64,000 bases of DNA from Hsuehochloa calcarea (lineage: Eukaryota; Streptophyta; Magnoliopsida; Poales; Poaceae), in contig CM070602.1 in the NCBI GenBank assembly GCA_036346395.1, positions 21,399,098 through 21,463,097 on the forward strand, in the 5' to 3' direction. Below the pieces are notes generated by a model, which saw only the letters and a list, made by a program, of their open reading frames with translations, had not been told where the DNA came from and did no database searches. This document shows, one piece after another, positions 33,171-45,463 of this stretch (its first letter is position 1; each line of letters opens with the position of its first letter). A program made the translations under genes and the position numbers.

Positions 33171-36100
33171 ATGGCTAGGGAGGACGAGAAGGTTGATGCC
33201 ATGGAGATCGATGGGCAGCAGCAGCAAGATGCCCCCGCTGCTGTGCCCGACGGGTTCAACGCTGACTACCTCCGAATCTACTACGGTAAAGTAATTCCTT
33301 CCCTTCTATTGCGTTGATCTGAACAGAAAAAAAAGGTTGAAATGGGAAGCCTATCGCGAGGCGTTGTTAGCGTGTAGTAGTCATTTCTCAGATTTATTTT
33401 CCTCATTTGTAGTACATCAAACACAAACTTGTAATCTTGCAGCAGATTTTTTGGCTTCTGTAGCAATTATTGTTGATATGTGACCCAGATGCCTCTAAAT
33501 GTGGCAGCATATTGCTAGTTTATGCTTGCTTCGTTTTTTTTACCAGAGCAATTTCTAGCAAAATTAAGTACAAATCACAATTTGTTATTGATCTGGTGCA
33601 GTTCAAAATGCTCTTTAAACTCAAGTGCCATATGATATTATGACCCAACTTAGGTTTTTTTATTTGCTACTTCTAGTGCTGATGACTATAATACAATTGC
33701 AGGAAAGCTCTTCCCGTATGGTGATTTCTTCAAGTGGCTTTGCTATGGAAATGGTCCGTGGCCACACTTTACTTCTTTGGTTTAGAACTAATTTTATTAC
33801 TCTGTATTAACTGATCTTTTTTTTCTGTAGATGGAAAGCATCCAGGATGTGATCAGTCATACATTGGGCGGCGGGAGTTTTCATTTACATTGGAGAATGA
33901 CATCTACCTGCGCTTCCAGTCCTTTGACAGTGCAGCTGAAATGGAGAGTTCTATCAAGGAGAAGTGCCCTTTCAAGATTGATATTGGACCTGTCTACAGC
34001 GTAGATGTATGATTTAGCACCATTAAACATGTCAATTATTTGTCTGCTTGATTTTAATTTTCAACATTATGCTCTCTATTCTGATGAAAAGTTTTTTTTT
34101 TGGGTAGCCTGCAAAGCGACATGCCTATGCCCAATCTGGCAATAATGTCTTTGTACCGGTAGAAAGGGAACTTATTTTTGATATTGTAAGAAACATGGCA
34201 CTTATTTTTTATCTTCATCTGTGTGTGCACATTCTGTTTTATTTATGGAACTGTTACAAGCTGCAAACTGCAAACATTTTCATTCTTCTCAGGATATATC
34301 CGATTATGATGATGTTCGCTACTGCTGCTCTGGAGCCGATATCTGCTTGGACTGCTGGCCCTTAATGACCATTGCTATCAAAATCCTGGATACCTCACTT
34401 AGAGGCATGTTGTTTCGTTATGCAATTAATTTAAGCATATATGTCATCCCCATTTTTACTGGTTAATGATATAATTCACTTAAATGGCAGATTAGCAGTC
34501 AATTACTTTCTTGGTCTGCTTTACTTGTAATAATTGAACGTAAGTGTTTGCAGATGATTTTGGTTTCAATCACATACTGTGGGTATATAGTGGTCGTCGT
34601 GGTGTCCATTGCTGGGTCTGTGATAGCAGAGCAAGAAAGTATATACAAAAAACTTTATCTTTCTCTCTCTCTCTCTCTCTCTGTCTTTCTAGTTTAGTGA
34701 TCCTGAAAATGCATCTTTGTTCTCCTATTAGGCTCAGCAATGAACAAAGGGCTGCAATTGTGGACTACTTTCGTGTGTATAAGGTGGTACTTCTTCATTC
34801 ATGACTCTAGATGCTGTTTACCCCCTGAATCTATTTAACTGTATGAATCTTTCTCAGGGCGGTGAAAATACATTGAAAAAAGTGTCATTGACTGGACCTG
34901 TCCTCCATCCTTTCCTTGCGTATGTCTTAGTTACTTGCTTATTTGTATATTCTGTTAGCACAAACTGAGATAGCCAAATAGGTTATAATGAAACTCTATG
35001 CTCCTGCAGACGGTCATACACTGATGTTCTGAAATGCTTCTTTGAAGATAAGCTGTTACTTAGCCAACAACTCTTTGCATCTGAGGAGAGATGCCAGAAG
35101 ATACTTGATCTTATCCCTGATGAAGGTAATTAAAAAGGCTTAATATTTTTAAAATATCACTGCTATTGACCATGTCTTGTTCATCAAGTCTTAAATGTGT
35201 TCAACATCATCCTAAAGTGGTGACATTTGTAGATGTTGCTAGTGAGCTCCATGACAAATGGCAAGGAAATAGACGATCTTCTATTTCAAAGGAAGATGTA
35301 AATGCAGCCAGATGGGAGCAATTAAAGATGACCTTGCAGTCAGGGAAACAAAAGGTTAATGTTTAATCTCCTGCAGCCCCATTTTCTTTTATTTGCATGT
35401 TTGTCAATTTGTGAATTAAAGTGCAATAGGTATTATATACCATCGTTTGATCAGAATATTGTGAGGTATTCCAGTTTCTGAATTACAATTGCATCTGGTA
35501 ATTCATTTTATTATGTAGATTTAATAATAATGGTAAATGATTGTTGATGTCTCAGGCACAGGGGCTTCGCAGATGTGTAGAAGAGATTGTCTTTTCATAC
35601 ACGTATCCTAGACTCGACATGGAGGTAAAAGAAAAATCATATGTTTGCGGTAAGTGAATATCATGTTTGTTCTGTTTCCTAATCAACTTGACATTGAATA
35701 TCAGGTATCGAAGCACATGAATCATTTACTAAAAGCCCCCTTTTGCATACACCCGAAGACAGGTATAATTGAATAGATTTCTTATTTTAGTTTCTAGCGT
35801 AATAAGAAAGCACAGTTGTATGAACCAAAAAACAGCTGGTTAGAGATACACTTGGCATATCCATATGAAACTTCTACTATGAATGTTAGTATGCCTCTAA
35901 TTTTTCTCACTTTCTGCAAGTCAACTGTGTTATTCTTACAATGCCTGAAGGAAAATTTCGTTGCGCATTAGTTCTAACAATTGCTTTTATGTTTTTTCTA
36001 GGTCGTGTTTGTGTTCCAATTGATCCCAATAACTGCGATGATTTTGATCCTACGGCTGTTCCAACTCTATCACAGGTATGGTCTATAGAGCCAAGAATAA

Positions 36101-36893
36101 GAATATTATGTGCAAAATTTATGTGTTTCTTTCAAAGCGTCATAATGCTGTCCTGACTTGCTAATACTACCATACTTCTCCAGCTTTTAGGAGAGCTCAA
36201 TGCTGCTGGTCTTCAGACTGATTCTGAAAATGGCAAGTGACTAAAGACCTGTGCCTTTTGGGATTTGCGTTAAAGTGTATCATATTAAAACTTGCAAAAT
36301 GGCATTTTAGTACCGTACGGCATTGTCTTCAATACTGCTTTTCACAATCATGCTATGAATTACAGATTGGGAAAGAACATCCCTTGAGAAATCCATCAGA
36401 TTTTTCAGAACATCCTTTCTGCAACCAATGCTGAAAGCTTGCAAGGTATGTGGTCTTTGCCATCCATAGGCATTAGTATTAACAATTTGAACCCTGTGAA
36501 ATTTCTTCTACTTGATCCATATGATCCAAGGCAATACAGTAGAAGTTGTAACCAAACATGAGATGATCTTTTCATTATGGAATGGTTGGAAGCAACCATC
36601 GTGCTATTCGATCTGTCTCCTGAAAAGTGGACAGGATTGTTCAGTTTCAGTCAAGTTCTCTTCGACTTCTTGAACTGAAAGGATTGATTTCACTGTCATT
36701 TATTAGTGTTGTACTCAAAGCTATTCACTTTTGCTATGGCGTATTTGCTTACTAGAAATTAGTTCTTTTCTCTCTCGTGGTTGTCATTTTCGAAAGCGCA
36801 AGTCTCAGTTTTTACCTTGTAATTTTGCAGGAGGAATTGGAAAGTGCATACAGTGCAAAGCTCCAGCAGTCCAAGAATTCATTGAATTGGTGA
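33171..36893 (+). CDS. PRIM1: DNA primase small (catalytic) subunit, 16 exons, 453 aa
   Basis: Catalytic subunit of the DNA polymerase alpha-primase complex, which makes RNA primers in the nucleus. Exons: 33171-33285, 33703-33753, 33831-34006, 34108-34185, 34293-34404, 34554-34638, 34732-34783, 34858-34919, 35010-35125, 35233-35354, 35556-35624, 35705-35762, 36002-36075, 36184-36232, 36366-36445, 36831-36893 (1362 nt, in frame to TGA). Key residues: catalytic Asp139 and Asp141 in IFDIDISDYDDVR; zinc cysteines 151, 152, 158 and 161 (CCSGADICLDCW); nucleotide-binding SGRRGVHCW with His196; third Asp344 in YPRLDME; then HPKTGRVCVPIDPNN. Introns after exons 5 and 14 begin GC instead of GT; using nearby GT sites gives stops. 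The acidic N-terminal 30 residues are plant-variable. No break is seen, so this looks like an active single-copy gene. Confidence 0.96.
34662..34682 (+). repeat. (CT)n microsatellite in a primase intron
   Basis: A run of TC/CT repeats within the intron after exon 6. Confidence 0.85.
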
Positions 36894-37547
36894 AATTTAC
36901 ATACAAAAAGGCCATGCTGCACGCCCCTCGCACCGACAGCATTCTTTTCCAAGTGGCACCACTCATGGCCTCCGCGACGTCAGTGAGAGTTTCAAATGGG
37001 GCACTAGCCTCCTTTTCCTGCTACTCCTACCATCCTAGTACTCCTTCAAGCATTGCTCCATGGACGGATATGGAACTATTCGGTTATGGTTGTATTAGCT
37101 GATCGACCGCTATGCCCCCTAGCTTCTTGCGATGCTGCTGATGTAATGTTTGCCTGCCCTTGGATGCTGGTCATCATGTTAGTTCCAAGTTGTAACTGCG
37201 GGTTTGACGAACTAAGTGGCCCTGTACTATTGTACAAGTTGCTGTCAGCTTCGTAGAGCTTAGTGCTAGCTTGACCATTTATCCGTTCCCTTTATATTAT
37301 GCCCTCCCGAGAAATCCGGAACACTTGTCGCTAGATTGTGCCAAGCTATTCCTTGTAACTTCCGGTCTTCTGGGCTATTTATGGAGCAACCGCAAGTTCG
37401 CAAGAAAACATTTGTTGGCTGATGAAACAGTTCAGGTACATTTGTTGGCTGATGAAACAGTTCAGGTGATGTTTGAGTAACCTTCGCAGTCAACAAAGTC
37501 ATAATTCACAACTCAGTCTAAGCACTCGGACGAGAAATTATTGTCTA
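36894..37547 (+). other. Primase 3' UTR and downstream spacer
   Basis: Directly follows the primase stop. The first 350 bp are probably 3' UTR. No further gene. It includes a 30-bp tandem duplication and ends where the truncated element D begins. Confidence 0.45.
37408..37467. repeat. Perfect 30-bp tandem duplication
   Basis: The unit starting ACATTTGTTGGCTGATG occurs at 37408-37437 and again at 37438-37467 without a mismatch, so it is recent (or an assembly artefact). Confidence 0.85.
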
Positions 37548-39226
37548 CTTTTTAGTCTTCCAAGCAATAAGAGAACTACCAAGAAAAATACAATAGATAG
37601 AAAGAGATCGATAATCAGAGATTACTAGTTCGGGTGGTATCAAAATATGTCTGGAGTTGTAAAGAGTTGGAACGAGAGAAAAAAAGATGATAAGTGATGA
37701 TTCCACGAAGATATCGTAGAACATGAAAAAGACAGCTATAGTGGAGTTGAGTGGGAGCAGAAACAAATCGACTTAAGATATACACATGGTACGAAATGTC
37801 AGGACGAGTGACACTCAGATAAACAAGACTCCCAATAAGGTGACGATAGTGAGTAGGATTAGTAAGAGGCTCACCATCAGTGGGCCAAAGATAAACATTA
37901 AGCTCCATGAGAGTCTCAACGATGTGTTGATCCGTAAAAAATCACGATCAAGAAGATCCTGTATATACTTTTATTAGGGTAGATAGAAGCCTTCAGGCGT
38001 AGAAATAACCTCATTCCCAAGAAAGTAGCGGAGATGACCCAGATCAGACATGAGAAACTGCTCATTAAGACGCCCCTTGACAAAAGTGGTGTACTGATAA
38101 TCATCTTCAGTAATGATCATATCATCAACATATAAAAGGGGAAGCGCCCGACCATGATGCGAAGTGTGAATAAAAAAAGCAGAATCATGAGCATTGGTAG
38201 AGAAACCAACTGTAGTGACAACAGAAGAGAAACGATCAAACCAAGCACGAGGAGCTTGCTTGAGGCCGTAAAGAGATCGGCGAAGGCGACAAGCTATACC
38301 CTCAGGAACAGAATACCCCAGTGGTGGCTGCATATAAACCTCTACACGCAGCTCACCATTGAGAAAGACATTCTTGACTAGGGATGGCAATCGGACGTGG
38401 CAGGTACGGGTAGTGCTCGCCGATACCCATGCCCGCGACCTCAAATTCCCCCCACGGGCATACCAGCGAAGGACGACGGGCGAAAAACTTCGCCCATACC
38501 CGTCGCCCGTGGGCATGCCTGTTTACGCACGAATAATGCATCGCCGCCCGTGTGTACCCATCGCCTGCGGGCATGCTCGTTACCCGCGAGCAATGCATAC
38601 ATCAAGTTCATCATAATTCACACATCAATGGTGCATCACACATTCAACAACTAATAAAGTTCATCACAATTCACATATCATGTTCGACAAGATAACTAAT
38701 CAAGTTCAACAAATAAAATAAAAATACAAACTGACATAGTTCCTTACACATGCGGGTAGGTTACGGGTAATCGGGCGAAGCGGGTACGGGTGGAGCTTAC
38801 CCATGCCCATGCCCGTTTACCCGATGGGCAAGGAATTGTGTCCTTTTATACCGTGGGTAAAAAAAGATGCATATACCCGCCTCTATTAGGGTATTCGCCC
38901 GCGGGCACGCGAGTAATCGGACACAATTGCTATCTCTATTCTTGACATCAAGCTGAGAGATGAACCATGCCCGAACAGACGCCACAACAAGAAGAGTGCG
39001 TACGGTGGTCATGTGAGCCATAGGAGCGAATGTCTCATCATAATCACGACCATACTCTGCTTTGAAAATCACGTGCTACGAGACGAGCCTTGTAGCGCTT
39101 AAGAAAATCATTAGAGTAGATCTTAACCTTGTATACCCACTTACACGTGATAGGAGTAACACACATGGGAAGAGGGACAAGATCCAACGTGCCAGTACAC
39201 TCAAGGGCAGCAATCTCCCCTGCCAT
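37548..39226 (-). pseudogene. Reverse transcriptase and partial RNase H of element D
   Basis: Minus-strand pieces: CKWVYKVKIYSNDFLKRYKARLVA (39226-39044), YGRDYDETFAPMAHMTTVRTL and SQLDVKN (to 38947). After the hAT element come VFLNGELRVEVYMQPPLGYS, SLYGLKQAPRAWFDRF and the catalytic LLYVDDMIITEDD with LGHLRYFLGNEV (to 37974). Then HYRHLIGSLVYLSVTRPDISY and FLGSSLIAWKTKK (37908-37548). There are several frameshifts. A hAT copy splits the DVKN-FLNG block exactly at its target repeat. Confidence 0.85.
38379..38938. mobile_element. hAT-type non-autonomous element, copy 1, TSD TTCTTGAC
   Basis: 560 bp with inverted ends TAGGGATGGCAAT / ATTGCTATCTCTA, flanked by TTCTTGAC at 38371-38378 and 38939-38946. 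The start differs from Ds (TAGGGATGAAA) only after the eighth base. The interior is rich in CCCGCGGGC and TACCCG motifs at both ends, with an AT-rich middle. No transposase. It is a sibling of 40646-41225. Confidence 0.85.
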
Positions 39227-39562
39227 TGCATGCTGCCACTCCTAATGAACAACAACATCACGATAAGAAGTTGGTTCGGCAAGAGCCGCTAAAGAAAAGT
39301 GCGTAGGGGGCCGAATAGACTGACAATCACGAAAGAGCATATGGAGGAGGAGAGATCGAAGAAGATGACCCATCAGAAGAAGATGGCGCATCATGAGAAT
39401 CCCCAACTCGCGGACGACGAGTGTAGTAGAGAAGATAAGAAGGAACAAGGCCAGGTGGAGCCTTTGAAGAGAGTGATTGTGGCGAAGGAGACGGTGAAGG
39501 AGGCACCAGAGAGGCCAAAGGCTGTGATGGAGGTGTGGTGACTATGAGAGTGACAGAAAAAG

Positions 39563-40034
39563 TTAGAAAAGAAAGAGACTCGACAAGAGATGATGGAGTG
39601 GTGGAAGGAGAAGGACGAGGATAGAAATGATGAGACTAATCAAAAGTGACGTCTCGAGAAACCCGTATCCGTCGGCCAACAGGATCCCAACAACGATATC
39701 TCTTATGCTTAGCGCTATGGCATAGAAAAACGCACTCAAAGGACTGAACGGCCAGCTTGATGCGCTCACGAGGGGCAAGAAGAACATATCACACACACCT
39801 AAAGAGGCGAAGACTAGAATAGTCAGGAGTCTTGCCACAGAGATGCTTAATTGGGATCACACCCTGAAGAGCAGAAGGAGGCTGAATATTAATCAGGAAA
39901 GTGGCAATAGAAACAACCTTAGCCCAGAAATGTGGTGGGACAGTAGAAGCAAGCATAAGAGCACATGCTATCTCAAAAAGATGGTGATGCTTCTGTTCAG
40001 CCACACTGTTTTGGGCATGAGCACTAGGGCAAGA

Positions 40035-40066
<32 letters not shown>

Positions 40067-40640
40067 TGCCCTGCTCAGCAAAAAAACCACAAAGGACTCC
40101 TGACAAGTATTCCCCAGCAGAGTAAGCACGAAAGACACGAACAATAGAATCAAGTTGAGTACGGATCATGGCGGCAAAAGTCCTGTAGATGGATAAAACC
40201 TCACTACAGAAATGACATAAAGTATATCCATGTGTGGTGAGAAAAGTCATCAATAAAAATTATATAATATCGATGACCTCCTTTCGAAATGAAAGGAGCC
40301 GGACCCCATACATCAGAATGAACAAGATCAAAAGGGCGTTGTAACACTTACTCACTGGAAGGATAAGGAAGTTGAAGCTGTTTACCAAGCTTACAACCTC
40401 GATAATTTAGAGAAGCATCACCAGACACAAACCCTAAAAAGACTATGACGAAGTGAAGAAGATAGATGTGACCCACAAAAATGTCCCAAACGATGATGCC
40501 ACTGAGCAAAAGATGCAGTAGAGGATGCAGCAAAAGCGGAGGCGGTGGTGGAGACGACAATACTGGCAGGGGCAGCAAAAGGAAGACGAAGCCAGTCAAG
40601 CTCCCAGAGACGCCGTGAGTCACAGCGGTGAGGGCCAGTA
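39563..40640 (-). pseudogene. Integrase region of element D
   Basis: On the minus strand: QWHHRLGHF (pre-integrase), LNYRGCKLGKQLQLPY, the first catalytic Asp in DLVHSDVWGP, then RAYSAGEYLSG, where the second catalytic Asp (normally D before SAGEY in such elements) is Tyr. Next is AQNSVAEQKHHHLFEIACAL with the Glu, then HFWAKVVSIATFLIN. A GA/CT microsatellite (40040-40066) expands the coding sequence in frame between the Asp and Glu blocks. The enzyme would be inactive. Confidence 0.8.
40040..40066. repeat. (GA)n microsatellite inside element D integrase
   Basis: A 27-bp GA run. On the coding (minus) strand it reads CT repeats and adds Leu-Ser repeats in the integrase. Confidence 0.85.
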
Positions 40641-40645
40641 CCAAC

Positions 40646-41225
40646 TAGGGATGGCAATTGTGCCCGATTACCCGTGTGCCCGCGGGCGAATACCCTAATG
40701 GAGGCGGGTATGGGCGTCTTTCTTTGCCCACGGGTATGAAAACGGGCATAATTTCTTACCCATCTGATGGCGGGTATGGGCATGGGTAAGCTCCACCGTG
40801 CACTGCGCTTAGCCTGATTACCGTGATCTACCCACATGTGTAAGAAACTATGTCAATTTGTATTTGTATTTTATTTGTTAAACTTGATTAGTTGTCTTGT
40901 CGAACATGATATGTAAATTGTGATGAACTTTATTAGTTGTTGAATGCGTGATGCACCATTGATGTGTGAATTATGATGAACTTGATGTATGCATTGCTCA
41001 TGGGTAACGAGCATGCACGCGGGCGATGGGTACCCACGGGCGGTGATGCATTATTCGCGGGTAAACGGGTATGCCCGCGGGCGACGGGTACCCGCAGGCG
41101 ACGGGTATGGGCGAGGTTTTTCGCCCATCGTCCTTCGCGGGTATACCCGTGGGGGGAATTCGGGGTCGCGGGTACGGGTATGGGCGAGCACTACCCGTAC
41201 CCGCCGCGCCCGATTGCCATCCCTA
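40646..41225. mobile_element. hAT-type non-autonomous element, copy 2, TSD GTACCAAC
   Basis: 580 bp with inverted ends TAGGGATGGCAATTG / CGATTGCCATCCCTA, flanked by GTACCAAC at 40638-40645 and 41226-41233. Same family as 38379-38938 but inserted in the opposite orientation: its left end matches the reverse complement of that copy's right end. It splits element D after METLVG. Confidence 0.88.
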
Positions 41226-41233
41226 GTACCAAC

Positions 41234-41352
41234 CAGAGTCTCCATGCGGCGATCCTGAACAGAACAAGAATCAGAATCGAGAATAACACGACAACCATGA
41301 TCTGTGAGCTTACCGGCAGATATGAGTTGTATTGTTAGTTTGGGAACATAAG
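41234..41352 (-). pseudogene. Element D protease-integrase linker fragment
   Basis: A short piece of D between hAT copy 2 and Sirevirus C, reading YVPKLTIQLISAGKLTDHG and CRVILDSDSCSVQDRRMETL on the minus strand. It continues the HIPDVSY sequence found on the other side of element C at about 52500, which confirms that C is nested in D. Confidence 0.85.
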
Positions 41353-43279
41353 TGTGGATATCATGGGGATATGCTCCAGATCTTAGGATGATGTGACAAT
41401 TGGCAATGGCGTTAACGGTTTGTCGTTTCACGGGTTTTCAACAAAGTTTCAGATCTGTTCAGGCATTCTGGACAGGGGCGGTCCGACCGGCCATAGCATG
41501 GCGGTCCGACCGGTCCCAAATCGGTCGGACCGGCCATGTCGGTGGTCGACCCGTACCGTGACCAAAATGGTCGAATGGGTGGGCCAAAATAGGTATTGTA
41601 GACAAGTGAGGATCCTAATACACTTGGTCTCATAATTTTGGAGTTCCCAAGCAAAAGTTCTATTGGTTTAAAGTTTCCAGAGGTTTTGGATTTTGAGGGT
41701 TGAAAATTGGCTAAGTCCTGGTGGTCCGACCGCCTTGTGGTGGCGGTCAGACCGGCCCTAAGGGGCGGTCTGACCGGTTCTGACTTGTTCATCGGCCAAC
41801 TTCGTGGTGATGATGTTTTGTTAGGTCAAAGTCATGGGTTTGATGCATATGTGTTGCATGATGCATGTTTTGACTAACGTGGGTCAAGTTGTGAAGAACT
41901 TGTTCCTGATTCGATTTGCTTGTTTATTGTTGTGCGGGTTGCTTGGTGGTCAACGACGGTCAGCGGTGAGGATGATCGGGACTAGGCTTGGAGAGCCGAG
42001 GTCCGAACGATTGACGATGCGGGTGAGGTCAATGAGCTCAAGTGTGGTGCGAGATAGACAAGGATGACCGAACAGGCGATTCGGTCGATCGTTGGATCAA
42101 GCGGCGCGGGTCGGTGCAAGTGCCATGGTGGTTACGGTGGGAGCCGGATGGGAGAGACTTGCCGACATGTTGAGAGCCGTTGATCAACCTACACGTGGCG
42201 AAGCATGGGAGGTGCTTCACAAAGATGGGACTCGGTCTTTGCAAAAGATCGAGAAGGGGTATTTTGTAATTATACCAAATACCGCCTTGGTGACTTTGAC
42301 GACTCGCGGCGCAAGATGGCGTGGAGAAGCGGAGTAGGTCAAGAGGAGATGAATACGGCGCCGTGAGGCGTGCGTGTGTGACCCGCTTGTTTTGGGCCTT
42401 AACGGAGCCCATTAGGTAACTCTTCTAGAAGGTTTAAGTCTCCACTATAAATAGAGGAGGGAGGTGGTCGCACCCTTCAACCCTTTCATGCTTGAAACCC
42501 TAGTTTTGGCTTAGGTGCTTAGGGAAGGTTTAGTGGAGGTTAGGGTTCTAGAGAGAGATGTTTTGATCTTGTGTCCATGCGTATCCGTATGAGTGGTTTG
42601 TAATCAATACGGTATCAAATCAATCCAAAGAAGAGTTCTCTCTAAGATGAGTTCATTTGCCTTCTTTCTCTCTATTTGGTGATTTTGAGTCTTTCTTTGA
42701 TTCGCATGTTTTGGTTGATTTCTTTATATGATCTAGCTTGTTGTGACATGTGGGAACACATCTAAGATCATCTTGATCATCAATCACCCACGAGCAAGTT
42801 TTTGGATCTAGTTTTCGTTTTGACTCGGTTTTGAACCATCCATCTCTCAAACTGAAAAAGGTCATAACTTTTCTATGGATCTTCATGATTTTCGATTGGA
42901 ATAGGTTCCTGACATCCTAGAGAAGGTGTGTACCAAGTTTCATCAAGTTTGGAGTTGTAGATCAAAAGTTACATCTATTTGCAACCGTTTTTCTGGTGAT
43001 TTCACTGTTCATCAATTTGAAGGTCGGACCGCCCTCTCTGAGTCGGACCGCCCTTGAATAGAGGTCAGACCGCCCCACACTTAGGAAATCAAGTTTTGGT
43101 TGTTTTTGGTTGTTTTGCTTTGGGGTTTTGATTGGATTCAATCCTAGTCTTCCGCTGTACTGGTATATCGATCTTCATAGCTTCTATAGCTATTGGAGTG
43201 AAATTGTGTTGAATCTAATCGTGGTTGAAAAAGTGAGCGTGCTCTATTCACCCCCTCTAGTCGCCTTTTCGGTCCAACA
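41353..43279 (+). repeat. 5' LTR of element C
   Basis: 1927 bp. Palindromic GGTCCGACCG clusters near 41480-41545 and 41720-41780, TATA box at 42446-42453, and GGTCGGACCG/GGTCAGACCG near 43023-43075. Ends GGTCCAACA before a primer site that has lost one base (TGGTATCGAGCC at 43282). Confidence 0.9.
42446..42453 (+). promoter_or_regulatory. LTR TATA box, element C
   Basis: TATAAATA in the context CTCCACTATAAATAGAGG. The equivalent box of the 3' LTR is at 51598-51605. Confidence 0.65.
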
Positions 43280-43336
43280 AGTGGTATCGAGCCCGGTTAG
43301 TTCAATCTTGATCTTAACCGGTCACTGAACTTGGCG

Positions 43337-45460
43337 ATGGATAAGTACTCGACAAAGCCGCATGTCTTCAATGGGCTTGACTATGCCTATTGGAAGAATC
43401 GCATGCGAGTCTTCCTTGAGAGCGAAGGACAAGCTATATGGGAGGTTGTTCGAGCTCATCGTTTTGCCTGAGATTGCCACGCAAGCTTCGGCAATACTTT
43501 TGGCTAACAACAACAAGGCAAAGAATCTCCTATATGCTGGGCTTGGTAGACAAGAGTATGACAGGATTTGCAATCTTACGACCGCACATGAAATTTGGCA
43601 CACCCTCGAAACTTACCATGAGGATCGTCCCAGATTAAACAAGTGCGCGAGACGGTCTATAAGCGAGTACAACAAATTCGAGATGCGTCCTGGAGAGAGC
43701 ATCGATGACGTTTTTACTCGCTTCAACAAGGTTGTCAATCAAATGAAAGCTGTTGACATTGAGTACTCTCAATCTGAGAATGCCACTCACCTCTTGGCTG
43801 CAATCAACACCAAGGAGTGGGAGATGAAGGCTACTTGCCATAGAGGAGAACGTCGATCTCTACTCTCACCTTGGAGCCGCTTTATAGTAAGCTCAAGACT
43901 CATGAGATCAAGAGAGGTAGTCTTCCTAAGAAGGACAACATGGCTTTGGTAGGTGATCCTCTTTCAAGAGCTTCGATGGTTTTTCCGAGTCCTCTTGGGT
44001 TTTCTCTTGCTGCTTATCCACAATTCGTGAAGAGGATTTTGAGAGTCTTTCCGAGCCCGAGCTAGCCCTCATAGTCAAGAAAGTCACACGGCTTACAACA
44101 ATGTGAGAAACAAAAGAGAGGTGGCCCTGTGACTTGCTACGAGTGTGGTGAGCTTTACCATATTCGGGCTAACTGCCCCAAGCTGAAGGGTAAGGGTAAC
44201 CATAAGGAGGGAAAGCCAGCTTGGAAGAAGCCTCAAGGGAACAAATCAAGGTTTGATGTTTGCTAAGTCGATGAAGGTCGCCACCGGGTCCTTGCCGCTT
44301 TGGAGATCAATCCTTGAGCGATGTGGACTCGGGAGCGAGGAGGACAAGGAGGAGGAGGAGCCACCTCAAGACAAGAAAGGGAAGGCCAAGGACTTCACCC
44401 GCATGTGCTTCATGGCTTACTCCGTCGACGTCGATGATGATGATGAGGTATCCCTATCTTATGATGTCCTTTTTGCTAGATGCGAGAACATGTATGAGCA
44501 ATTGCTTAGTCAGGATAAGGCTTTAAAGTTCATCATGGTTAAGAACAAGGATCTAGTGTCACAAGTTGAAAATTTGACATTGGAACTTGTGAATGCTAAG
44601 AGTCTAGACGTTGATGAATGTTCATCTTGCCATGCTTTGCACTCGAATCGCCTAAACGCAATCTGCTCTTAATATTGCTTTGCATCAACTTGAAAATGCT
44701 AGAACCGAGCTAGTTGAGGTCAAATCTGCTCCATGTCTTAAATGCTTAGAGTCTAGCAAGTTGGATTTTTCTGAACCAAGAGAGTCTCGCTCTTGCTCTC
44801 TCTGCTTAGAACGTGAACGTGAAATTAAAGACATTTTAAAAGCGACTAGAGAGAAATATGCCAAGCTTAAGGACAGATTAATTACGCTAATTGTACTTTA
44901 TGTCCCGCTCTTAAGCTTGAAATTGCTAATTATAAGGAGAGGCTTGCAAAGGTTAATAAATCTAAAATTTGTCAATCATGTGTTGATCTTAGGAAAGATA
45001 ATGTTTATCTAGAGAACACACTTTGCAAAAATTCTCTAGTGGAGAAAAACAATTAAACATGATTCTTGACAAGTCTAGAACTCCTTCTAAGAAGCAAGGC
45101 TTAGGATACAACTCGCTTGAACAAATCCAAGACTAAGGTCATTCTGGTCTTGGAAAATGGCTTAGTTGAATTCAAAACCCAACTGCGAAAATTGCTTTCA
45201 AACTGCAGGTTTTGTCCAACCTTCTTTTGAGTCAAAGGTGCTTCTCCCAAAGGTACAAAATACCATTGCACCTATTAAGAGAAGAGTGGATATTTAGTTG
45301 AGTTCTCACATTGGCGTAGGTTGAAAAATGCTAATCATGCTAGAACTTTATTTCATCAACCTAGAGCTTGTGTGAAACATGGTCATGAAAAGAAGAAGAG
45401 ACCCGGTCTAGGATATACTACACATGCTTATCATCATCATGTTCCTAGGCGAATGCATCT
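43337..45460 (+). pseudogene. Gag remains of element C
   Basis: Starts MDKYSTKPHVFNGLDYAYWK at 43337. Many frame changes. The zinc knuckle is at about 44140 (CYECGELYHIRANCPKLK), the acidic link and the five CxxC pairs (CSSC, CLKC, CSLC, CTLC, CQSC) at about 44620-44985. A second knuckle near 45260 is damaged (the CxxC codons are disrupted). Collinear with element B Gag. Confidence 0.8.
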
Positions 45461-45463
45461 CAT

